Assembly: GCF_914767665.1 (NCBI RefSeq)
Contig: NC_059502.1
Coordinates: 14,508,001-14,572,000, forward strand
From: Harmonia axyridis
Taxonomy: Eukaryota; Arthropoda; Insecta; Coleoptera; Coccinellidae
Reading direction: 5' to 3'
Length of the DNA: 64,000 nt
A program made the translations under genes and the position numbers. The notes below the pieces were generated by a model. That model worked only from the letters and a program-made list of their open reading frames with translations, had not been told where the DNA came from and searched no databases. Positions 53,390-63,403 of this stretch are shown one piece after another; the first letter of the stretch is position 1; each line of letters starts with the position of its first letter.

Positions 53390-54330
53390 TCCCGGGCCTA
53401 ACTAGGAAAATAGTTATTTGTTTTACTAGGCAGCGAAATAGTAAATTGACTGCCATGGCTGAAGGTTCACAGCGAAACGAAGCTAGGAGTTCAGAAAAAA
53501 AAATCTCATAACCATGCTTAAATGAAAACTTCTTGATAATTAAAGTATAGCTACTAAGATCATGAAACCAGCTCATTCGCCATTTTGTCACGTGTCATGA
53601 TATAGTTTTTTCGTTAAAACAAGAATAGTAAGAGGAAGCCTCATGGAGGAACTACCCTATAAATGGTAAAACAGTGTGAGATTCTTACTCACTAGATTCC
53701 TTTATCCTGAACTTAAAGAAGTTAGATGTTAGAAATATGTATTGCTTTGTCACTTCCGAGAGACTTTTAGAAAGGATACATCGGCTGAACGTTTCTTTGG
53801 GGTAGATTGAATGATACAGTGAACCATATTCACTCCATTCCAAATTTTCCTTTTTTTCCTTAATTCCCATCCAAATTTTTCTTCAAATTATTTTCCATAT
53901 TTTTCGCATGAAATGTTAATTGAATTTTCATATCCTCTTCAAAATCTTTCATTGCATTTATTAAATCCAAAAATTTGGTTCATTGCTATCTTTTTCAACA
54001 ATTTCCAAATTTCCTCTTGTATTTTCATCATCCCCGTTTCAACCAACCTTCGTTTTACTTCTTGTTTCCATTTTTGAAATAGAATGATGATACGATTTCA
54101 ATAATTAAGTATTAATATTCAATTTGAATTTTTCAAAACAATGCTGTAATAAAGAATTAATAGCCCCACGTTGGGCGCCAATTGTAAAAATTTCTGGAAA
54201 AAAGGAAAACTTACCTCAGAAGAGAATATCAAGAAAATATCGTAATTTTGACATTTTTTGACATCCAAGGAAATTGAGATTTCAAAAAAAGATTTGAAAG
54301 TCATTAATTTTCTCTCATAAGGGAAATGGG
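53390..54330. other. AT-rich DNA with a small MITE piece
   Basis: 53396-53480 holds GGCAGCGAAATAGTAAATTG, related to 23164. The rest shows no gene. Pyrimidine-rich at 53880-54080. Confidence 0.3.
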
Positions 54331-54399
54331 GAATTATAATGAACCTAGTTTTAACCTTAACTACTTGTAAATCTCGACTAACAATTTTTAATTTGAAAC

Positions 54400-54520
54400 A
54401 GAAAGGTTATCGGGCATGTAGTCCCTCAAGTAACTTGAACAATTTTAGCTCTTTGTTGTTTCAGCCAAGCTTTCGGACGTCACTCGTCCTCTGTTGTCAT
54501 TCCGCTCTGTGTCTCTTGTC
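54400..54520 (-). ncRNA. Hammerhead-like repeat, inverted partner
   Basis: The inverse of 54735-54845: on the minus strand GGACGAGTGACGTCC (stem II), GAAA, AGCTT, GGCT then GAAACAACAAAGAGCT. The first core box is degenerate (ACAACAG region). Confidence 0.4.
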
Positions 54521-54734
54521 TTTGTGTTTTTCTATGTTTTTAACCTTTGACATTATTCGTTCATATGTCTTTTAAGATTTGTTTAATTCTATTGTTAAGA
54601 TTCCGAAAAATATAGTTTTTTCTTTGCATGTTACATATTATATATGGACATTGAAATATTTTTAACATTTAAGACTCACATTGATGTAAGTTCTGCTGTA
54701 TTGATTTCTATGTGTTCTTTACAACTTTATGTAA

Positions 54735-54850
54735 TTTTCAGTAGCCCTGGAGAAGGACAAGTTATTGTCCGAAAGCTTGGCTGAAACAATAAAGAGCTAG
54801 AATTGTTCAAGTTTGACTACATACCCGATAACCTTTCTGTTTCTAGTTTT
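54735..54850 (+). ncRNA. Hammerhead-ribozyme-like repeat, Penelope-type
   Basis: In order AGCC (stem I), CTGGAGA (core; consensus CTGANGA, one change at A6), GGAC-loop-GTCC (stem II), GAAA, AGCT (palindromic stem III), then GGCT closing stem I. This is the layout of the minimal hammerheads known from Penelope-like retroelements, which are thought to work as dimers. With the A6 change it is probably inactive. The following TGAAACAATAAAGAGCTAGA is shared with the inverted copy. No Penelope coding region is in the window. Confidence 0.45.
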
Positions 54851-55818
54851 AACCTTTCAGTCGACGGCTTATACAGGCTTCTTTAATAGATCTAAAATAT
54901 CTACTATCAGCCCTCTATCTGATCTACCTGGTCTGTTACTGTTGATCTGTCAGTTCAGTTGATACCGCATCTGTAGATACACCATATCATACCCACAGGG
55001 CCGGGGTGTCAAATTGTAGTGGCGCAAAGCCAGTCAATTAAACAAGAACGACTTGTTGACATAAAAATGTTTTTTAGTACTAAAATAATAAAATTTCCAA
55101 TAGCAAATTTTTTGAAATCAAATAAGCGCTTTTAACACTATAGTTATGAAAATACAACTAGGTACTAAAATCTAAAACGTGTCGTCTTTTTACTATAGAC
55201 TCATTATAGAGCGTCGTACCGTAGTTTTAGACAGTTCAGGACCTTTTTTTGATGAAATCGACAAAACGTCCTTTGATAAATTTGACAAGGTGATTTTAAA
55301 TTGAAAATGACGATTCGATATGAAATTGAAAAGATCCCTGAGAGGAATTACAAAGCCTCCTTCAGAGAAAATTCAAATAAATTAGGCAAAGCAGGCGGCG
55401 AAATTTTATTTTGCCGGGGCGCCAAAATGTTTGGCGGCGGTCCTGCATACCCACCAAAAAATGTACCTATAGTTCTATAAGCGTTAGTTACTGTTTATCG
55501 GCTATATGGATCTTTCAGCTATAGGTAGATCAGCTTGCATTTCTATTACACCTTATTGGCACAAAAGAGAATATGTATATCTACATCTCTGTGTACTTTC
55601 ACGAATGGGTTTTACTGTTTCAGTACAGCTACGAGCTAGCCACAATAGGTACAGTACAATTATACTCATCAGTCTTCGACTGCATACTGTAACAAAAGTA
55701 CTTATAACTCGCTAAAAGATAATTGGTCGTTATACCCTACCGTACTATTTTCACCATTAAATCCAATTTTATTGTTATGATGAGCAATTCGAACGCAAAG
55801 ATCGTATGTAATCAGCCC
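54845..55818. repeat. Divergent duplication, unit 1
   Basis: Shares TAGTTTTAACCTTTCA, TATCTACT.TCAGCCCTCTAT, GGTAGATCAGCTTGC, TTGGCACAAAAG, GACTGCATACTG and GTAATCAGCCC, in order, with 57868-58845. It is interrupted by the hAT MITE at 54996. Confidence 0.75.
54996..55445. mobile_element. hAT-type MITE, 450 bp, with 8-bp duplication
   Basis: Begins CAGGGCCGGGG, ends GGCGGTCCTG; the tips CAGGxCCG are inverted. CATACCCA flanks it at 54988-54995 and 55446-55453. It is missing from the paralogous segment at about 57985, which serves as the empty site. Confidence 0.88.
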
Positions 55819-55819
55819 T

Positions 55820-56330
55820 TTTGATCAACAGTAATATCTCGCATAAAATCGGATTACCGGCGCAAAAACAACAATTTCAGCAAGTTTCTCCCAATTGGTC
55901 CGCATTATCCCGTTTTATGACAAAATTGCCGGTTCAGCACATATCGCGAAAAAAATTAAAGTGTTCGCGGCGCAGCATAAAAAGACAGAAAAAGCCCTCG
56001 AACTGGATGGAAAGGGGCGTGGCTTGGAACGATCGCGCCTCCCATAGTCCTCCAGCATTGTGGGATGCACTTCGGTATTTTGTGGCCGTGTCTACCCCTC
56101 CCTCATCACAACGTTGTCCGTAACTCACCATCACCAAGCAGTTGTATGCGCACGTTGGCCGTGTGAGTGGCAACAAGGTGACTGTCGGACTGCTTGGAGG
56201 AACAATCAATTCAAACTGTCAATACTGGAGATAAGTTGTTTGGTTTTCTTTGTTTTCGTAAAGTGATGTTACGTTGAAGCGGCAAATTTTTGACTCAGTG
56301 CGCATTATAACATTGTTAAGCTAGTTACAT
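55820..56330. other. GC-richer island, possible host promoter or exon
   Basis: Unique in the window, with CpG and a TCAGTGCGCATT near 56296 that would suit an arthropod initiator (TCAGT). Open frames on both strands are unrecognised. Confidence 0.25.
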
Positions 56331-56499
56331 GAAACTGCAGTGCAATATTTGGTCCTATAGCCAGGAGAAGTTCCGAGGTGATAGCGTAGCTGATAAAATC
56401 CTTGGAACATTTGAGATGAAGGTAAGTGAAAACCTTGGCAGTCGTGATTTTGTGAAATTCTTATTCCGTTCTTTTTATTTTCAACTGGAATGAATGAAC

Positions 56500-57860
56500 A
56501 TAGGTACAAAATAAACTACATAATCGCATCACAGATCTAAATCTACCTACGCATGAAAACTGTTTTTCGCTCTGTGTGTGGTGTAACCTTTTATACATCT
56601 GGACGATATTAGAAGTATATCAGTATTTAATACAATATTATTAAAAAATAATTACCTAGTTATTCTAAAGGTATACATTTCACATATAGCTGTAGGATAT
56701 TCAAATAATCAAATGACGTTACTTTGAGGGTTAATGTGATTGACACGTCAAAGGTATAGATCGAGCATGTTGAGATATTGAAGTGTTTTGAATAAGACCT
56801 TAAAGTGAAAATACTTAGGTACCCATATCAACTATCATTCTAATGTCAAATTTTGATTGAAGACAACACTAGCATTCCAAGTGCTTATAAGCAACATCGT
56901 CAAGATGAAGCTTTAAAGATCTTCCTACATCAAATGGTTGAGGATAAAAATATACCTACCTGATGCCAATACCAATCAAATATACTTTTCTTCATAAATC
57001 TGGATACTTATTTTGGAGAATGAAGCCTTTGAAAAAAATGTATAACTGATCAAACAATACAATTGCCATAAATGTACCTATATTCAATCATAAAGTTTCT
57101 GGGCTATCAACGTACTTTAGGAGAAAATAAATAATGGGTGATATTATATGGTTTGCTAATTCCACTTTGGATGTTTTCACTATCTGAATAAAAAAACGCA
57201 TTGAAGATGTGGGTATCTTGATCTAATTGAAATTTGACAGTTATAACAATTAATTCATGTGATTAGAACGATTAGATACAAACACATTCTATTGATTACT
57301 TATGGTTTCCCTTAGTTTTGAATAAAAGGAAAAAGTTGGTACGTTATGGAATATTAAACCTAGGTACTTGTTCGTAGAGTCTTATCGTTGTGCAAAATAG
57401 GTATAGAAGTTTTTTCTACTTGTCTCTTCAATATGTTAGAAGTGCCAAATCGTTGTTTGAAATACAGAACCCTTTTCGACAAATAAGGTTGAAATGTACT
57501 TATACCTCGACCTATACCTACATAGGTAGATTTAATTTTCATTAGTCTTTTTGCAAAACTCAATTTAATTAAGCCTTATATTAGTTAAACTTTTATTGAA
57601 GTCGCAAAATTAGTACTTACAACAATAACTGATAATGATATGAAAAATCTACCCTTATTTACATACAAGAACCGCCCTTTGAAATCTTTTTCAATTTGAA
57701 ATCTTTGCTTAGATATGTGATAAAGCTTTCCTTATTGGTAGTATAGGAAATATGAAAAATACTTCCATATATAGATTCCTCAACTCAATAAATACCTATC
57801 TATTCATTACTCAATCTATTTTTTTGAGGAAATCAAATTTCATTACAGGTAACTATAGTG
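56500..57860. other. AT-rich DNA, no gene seen
   Basis: No coding frame, no recognised repeat. Confidence 0.3.
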
Positions 57861-57867
57861 GTGGGTC

Positions 57868-58845
57868 CTAGTTTTAACCTTTCAACTGACAGATTATAAC
57901 GCCTTATTTAATCTTAATAATTCTAAATATCTACTGTCAGCCCTCTATCTGTCTGCTGATCTATCAGTTCCATTGATCTATATCTACTTATGTAGTTTTA
58001 TAAGCGTTACTGTTTTATCGACTATGTGGATCTTTCAGCTAGGTAGATCAGCTTGCGTTTCTGAACAACTATTTTTGGCACAAAAGGGAATATATCTATA
58101 TCTCTATCTGCACTTTTATGAATGGACATACAGCTATATAGCTATAACTCGCTCTACTCACCGAAGGGGCTCCACCTCGTCACTATGCCAGTAGATCCCT
58201 CACTGGGTATCCGTCAAAAAAATTCAGACAGGATCGTGAGCTGATTTTAGACGATCCACCCGGTATACTCGTTTGATTTTAGGAGGGGTACTCCATATGA
58301 CTTTCTTTCCTAGGACCTTCTGTTTGGCACCTGCCCACAGGAAACTATTCGATACAAATAACTTTTCATTATGACAAAAATATTTGAAAGATAGAGTATC
58401 AAAATTTCTATCATTAAAGAAAACATCAAACCTCAAATATCGAGTTAATAACTAATCAAATATGAGATTGTGACTCTCAGTAGATTTTTCGTCGTACAGG
58501 TACTTTCAAATTGCCCACAGAGGAATGAGACTTGAATGCCAAAATAATCCCGTATATTCGAAAACCGCGAGGAAAATCGAAGGTTTGGAAGTTTTCCTGG
58601 GTCTTCGAGACGATTTCGAGGGGGTCTTACTCTTGTCATTTTTCCTCTAGATAGTCTTAGCGGAAGGGCTATATCTATATAAAATAGGTGCCATCATTCT
58701 CATTACTCTTTGACTGCATACTGAGACTGAAGAATTTACAACTCCACTAAAGGATAATCGCTCCTAATGTCCTACTGCACTATTTTCACAATCTGTACTT
58801 TTATTGTTATCATTAGCGAGTCGAATGCAAAGGTAATCAGCCCTC
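57868..58845. repeat. Divergent duplication, unit 2
   Basis: Partner of 54845-55818. It lacks the hAT MITE but has about 490 extra bp at 58150-58650 that unit 1 lacks, of unknown nature (no terminal repeats recognised). Confidence 0.75.
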
Positions 58846-58889
58846 AGTCTAGTTCAAACTAAATCTGTTGATAGTTTCCACATATTATA

Positions 58890-59729
58890 ACGGGTGTTTT
58901 TTTTTCGAGGTATATAACTTTAAGTTGGCATTACTGTTCAAGATGGCGACCGATTCAACAGCTGTCAAGTGATTTATTCTCAATTTGGTTTGGCAATTCA
59001 TCATGGATAGACTCACGCCTGAACAACGCTTGCAAATAGTGCTATTTTATTTCGAAAATAATGGTTCTGTGCGGAATACGTATCGCGCACTACGTCCATT
59101 TTATCGTCGACAAAATCGTCCATCAGAGCAGTTAATTCGATCAACCATGGAACGTTTTCGCACCACGTTTACTCTTATTGTCTTATTAATAACTCGCATC
59201 CCCAGAGACGCCGTACGGTGCGTACAGAAGAAGCTATTGCTGCTGTAGAGCGTACCATTGATGAAGACCCGAATGAGTCTATCCGCCATCGAGCACAGGA
59301 ATTGAATCTGTGTCCATCTACTTTATGGAAGATTTTGCGGAAGGATCTTGGTTTGCGTGCTTACAAATCCAACTCGTGCAAAAATTGAAGCCAAACGATC
59401 ATCAAGTAAGACGTAGATTCGTCGAATGGGCCCAAAATGAGATTGCCGTTGTCTATATGCGGATAAGCCACAAACCCTTGACCATTTGGAAGACAACATT
59501 CGCCGTGTTATTGCCGATATACGGCCACAAATGTTGGAGAAAGTCATCGAAAATTGGACGTCCAGATTGGACTACATCCTAGCCAGCCGTAGCGGTCATA
59601 TGCCAGAAATCATATTTAAAATGTAATGCTACAAAATTATCTTGCGGATAAATAAAATTCATGTCAATCGAATAATCCATCGTTGTTTTATTGCAATTTA
59701 AAGTTCTAAAGCTCTAAAAAAGCATCCTT
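58890..59729 (+). mobile_element. DD41D element, family A copy 5
   Basis: 840 bp with TA on both sides. 5' ACGGGTGTTTTTTTTTCGAG; 3' inverse end AGCTCT...CATCCTT. Unlike the other copies it keeps the N-terminal coding half and deletes the catalytic core. Confidence 0.95.
59003..59635 (+). pseudogene. DD41D transposase, DNA-binding half joined to C-terminus
   Basis: From ATG 59003: MDRLTPEQRLQIVLFYFENN, TYRALRPFYRRQNRPSEQLI, then a one-base shift near 59165 (TTTAC) continues as RTVRTEEAIAAVERTIDEDP, ELNLCPSTLWKILRKDLGLR, then another shift to VQKLKPNDHQVRRRFVEWAQ. The two predicted helix-turn-helix units are thereby both visible. At about 59455 a deletion removes all three catalytic Asp and joins to the end, DKPQTLDHLEDN-equivalent codons through HMPEIIFKM. 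It complements copy 4, which lacks exactly this part. Confidence 0.9.
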
Positions 59730-59734
59730 TACAT

Positions 59735-60330
59735 AATGAGAAAAATCCCCATCGTGAATGTTGAAAAAAATCTTTCACTATATGTATTTATTTTAAGTGT
59801 AAAAATAATGACCACGAAATACTGTTATTATACTGAAATGAAGTCCATCAATAACGTTCGTATTTAATATTCAACGTATAAAAACGATTCAATTCTCTTA
59901 AAACGATGAAATCAAGATGAACTTAGAGGGAAGACCTACAGCTCTACTAATTTGCATATATATTAGAGAAGATGCACAGTAAATAACACGTTGAAAAATA
60001 TCAGTCATTCATCTTGGAGAGAGACGCGGAAGGTGTTCCACAGTGTTTCTTGTATAAATGGTGGTCCAGCATTCACAAATAAAGTTATTAATCTGAGCTA
60101 TTATCAGAACCATCTCCAGTAATAGCGTCAGTGATAGGGATTGATTGTCGCCATCTGTCATGTTACCTTACAATCACGCCATGAGAAAATTTTTCACTTA
60201 TTTTCTGATATTGTTCATAAAAATACAGCCTTGGTTTTATGAGGGATTTTTTTCTTGTCTTGGTTTGTTCTAACCGAGACTCAATTTGATTCAGTTTTAG
60301 ATTAGTTGGCTTCCCAACTATCCCGCTTTC
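59735..60330. other. Unassigned AT-rich DNA
   Basis: No recognised feature. Confidence 0.3.
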
Positions 60331-60334
60331 AGTA

Positions 60335-61024
60335 TATCACCTTTCTGGGGGTGATAGTACATTGAAAAATAAGTATAAGTTTGATGAATAAACTTCCAAA
60401 ATGCAATTTAAAAAATTATTTCTCCGCATAACTTCTAAACGGTTAATGCCACCAGATTGGAATTGCGTGCATAAATGTTAGTAGTTAAAATACATTTTTT
60501 ATTACACTTCTACATCACTCATATTATCTATTATAAAGGGTGTTTTTATAGGATGAACCATGATTTTTTTCAGGACAACTTCTTTCGTTGTTTTCGTTTT
60601 GGTGAAAAAATAGAAACTTTCGATATAGCGAAGAAAATCTCATGAAAAAGTTACTCCAAATACAAAAAATTGAACCGTCTTTGAGATATTTGAGTTGTAG
60701 TCACATGATGTCAGCAGATTAATTCATCGCGAGATTCATCAATAACCATATAAGTTGTCCCAAAAAAATCATGACTCGCCCTCTAAAAACACCCTTTATA
60801 ACAATATTAGAAATGAAGAAGTGTAATAAAAATGTATTTCAATCACATATATTTATGCACGAAATTTCAATCTGGTGGCTTTCACCGTTTAGAAGATATG
60901 CGGAGAAATTCTTTCAAATTTATCTTTGGAAGGATATGTATTTTTGTCATGAGTTTATTCAGCAAACTATAGTTATTTTTCAATCACCCCCAAAAGGCGC
61001 GGTACACATTTTTGACTCATCCTG
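60335..61024. mobile_element. Very long palindromic fold-back, nested
   Basis: The whole 690 bp reads as an inverted repeat about a centre near 60667: left GGAGAAATAATTTTTTAAATT-type words (inverse) match right TATGCGGAGAAATTCTTTCA, with TTTATGCACG and CAATCTGGTGGC on both arms. The right end GACTCATCCTGTATATT is CAGGAT-like inverted. The left end lacks that tip. Confidence 0.85.
60533..60800. mobile_element. TA-flanked MITE at the palindrome centre
   Basis: TATAAAGGGTGTTTTTATAG and the inverse CTAAAAACACCCTTTATA, inverted repeat about 50 bp. It probably inserted at, or generated, the centre of the larger fold-back. Confidence 0.75.
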
Positions 61025-62600
61025 TATATTGTATTATATAAGATCCATTGATCTCCTTCATATTCAAAATTGTTAAATGATATATAATTTGGTTGTTGAT
61101 TCAGCAAAAAATTTGTTGTCATGGTGAAAAATCAACGAGTTTTGATTTCACGACTATGGTTTGCTACAAAATATGTATCTAACATTTTCAGCATTGAATT
61201 TTTATATTCAATGCAAAATTTGAGACAAAATAGAGCTTTGAAAGGCGTTTTAAATAGCAGAATTCTATTTAAAAAACATCAATAACTAGAGCCATCAAGA
61301 AAAATGTTAGCACCAATTCAAATATATAATATTAGATACTAAACATTGAACGTTGAGTTATTTGAAATGAGAAGTCCTTCGAAACGAGTTCGAAAGCTGA
61401 ATAGTAATTTATAGAATATGTTGAATTCCCAAGTTCAATTTGCGGAATACTATCGATTTGTTTTTGAAAATCGAAACGATACGTTCAAGTTCACTATCAA
61501 TCCATTTTTCACTCAAAAAATGAAATGAATCCGACCTGTATTTTGGAAGTTACAAATGTTGTTGATTAGCAATGGAACACATATTATAGACAGAGCTGAA
61601 ACAGCGCGTAAATAAACAGGGTGTTCCTAAATTCGGGGTACAAATGAAATGAGGTACAGATTCTTCAGATCATTTAAAAAAAGTTCAATAAACATGGACC
61701 CCCCAAACGCTTTGATTTTGAGATGCAAGATATTAAAATTTGATTCTTTCAAGTTTTTTCTCATAGCTTTATTCCTCCACAAGATATTCAACTTGGGTTT
61801 GGCATAGATATTCCAATTTGAAGTTTTCATAATGTGAAATCCTAATTTTGAATGTGAACCTAGAGGGTAGATAATATTTTTTCTGAAAGAAGGTTCTTTC
61901 TTTTAAAGTCTAGAACATTTTTTTACTGAACCACTGGTAGTTTAAAAAATGTGACAAGAAACTCTGATGGTCCAGTACTAAGTAGATACACTTTTTTCCT
62001 TGCTGTTTTGTCTTATCTGCTGCCGATTTCGGGAAACAATTCAAACAATACTCTTGTAGTTCTAAGGAAAATCCAAATTATTATTAGGATCCAGTTAGTC
62101 AGCTGTGACGAATAAATTAATTTCAAGTTTTGATATTTATTTACCCAATAATAATAATAATAATAAGAGAGTTTATTCATCATTATTTGATGTTTTAGTG
62201 TTTTTTTAATATTTCTGAATATCCTACCTACATAGAATCCACATTTTTTTGAAGGGAAAAAAATAACGAATTCAACGAAGTGATGATATACAGGTGTTTC
62301 ATTGAAAAAAATATAGGTTTGTGTTGAATCTTCAAAAACATACCCCGAAAAAAAAATTGAGTACGCCACTAGATTCTACGCAGAATTCTGATTCAGACGT
62401 GGTTTTCAGATCAGCATTATTTTTAATAACTTCGGAGATAAAGGAGGGGTCCGAAAAGTATCAATTTCCAAAATCGCCCTGTATCTCTTGAACGAAAAGA
62501 GTTATGCAAAATATGATTAGACCAACTTGAGTTTCACAAAAAAGTAGGAAAGGAACGTGAAAACCGCAAGGCTCTATCTTAAATAACAAGCGAGAAACCT
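61025..62600. other. AT-rich DNA with a MITE piece and a microsatellite
   Basis: 61618-61820 begins ACAGGGTGTTCCTAAATTCG and matches 53105. (AAT)7 at 62145-62166 followed by AAGAGAGTTTATTCATC, on the minus strand a GATGAATAAACTCTC plus (TTA)n, is a likely LINE 3' tail. No gene. Confidence 0.4.
62145..62166 (-). repeat. AAT microsatellite, likely LINE tail
   Basis: AATAATAATAATAATAATAA preceded on the minus strand by a GATGAATAAACTCTC 3' end. Confidence 0.7.
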
Positions 62601-62621
62601 GGCTGTCTCACCCAAAATGGG

Positions 62622-62963
62622 ATGCACTGCATATCAACAAGAAATCCACCGAATAAGCCGAAAAAAACCGATAAGATCAATTTCCAAAGATCAGATCGAT
62701 CCATACATCAACTAAAAGGAGTAAAAACCTCAAAAAAAGCGCGCAGAGCATTACGGTTCGCGTCGGCACAAATAAACAATAAATATACACAAACAGTAAT
62801 GCTAACATATTTAATGCGGATAATCCTCTTAGTCCCCCATACGAATTTGACGGAAAGAAAAAGAAGCGGGAAGAAGAAGAAAAGAAGGCAGTACATTAAA
62901 GGGGATAAGCTACGATCTGCCGACACATTTTTCACGCTTTCCGCTGTCCCGGGCGGCCGGTAA
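62622..62963 (+). other. Unrecognised basic ORF ending at a splice donor
   Basis: 113 codons, very rich in Lys and Arg, with PNKPKKTDK near the start and KRSGKKKKRRQYIKG near residues 80-95. GGCGGCCG at the end leads into GTAAGTG, a strong donor, at 62960. Could be a host first exon or GC-skewed chance. No family recognised. Confidence 0.25.
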
Positions 62964-63160
62964 GTGTAATAATTTATTGACAGTGAGAGCCGACCTGCGG
63001 GGGGCACCACCTCGGGGGGTCAGGCCGGATAGAGTAGCTTCGGATGACCCCCAGGGGCATATGGTGATTATAGCCATATTACATCTTGTTTCAACACTTT
63101 ATCCACAAACTACTTAAACAATTTATGCGAAACCGGCGAAATTAACGATCGGTTTGAAAT

Positions 63161-63189
63161 GGTTAGGTTAAGTTAGGTTAGGTTAGGTT
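63161..63189. repeat. Interstitial telomere-type TTAGG repeat
   Basis: GGTTAGGTTAAGTTAGGTTA followed by GGTTAGGTT: five TTAGG-type units with one change. TTAGG is the ancestral insect telomere repeat. Confidence 0.9.
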
Positions 63190-63403
63190 GATGTATTCGA
63201 TTGCAGGTAGGAGTACGCGATTTGGCCTGTGTGGACCACGATAACTTTTTTTGCATTCGGCAGATTTAGACGAAACAAAACCTAAATCGTGCTCGAAGAT
63301 TATGTTAATCCTACTGTTGAAATCATAACAAAATCCGTGCAGTTGTTTCGGAGATTGGCGGCTATACAGAGAGACAGAAAAAACTTTCAGCCAGTATCGT
63401 CGG

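Noticed and set aside
55821..56123. 100-codon ORF in a GC-richer island
   Set aside because: Both strands are open through composition. No domain seen, so kept only as an island.
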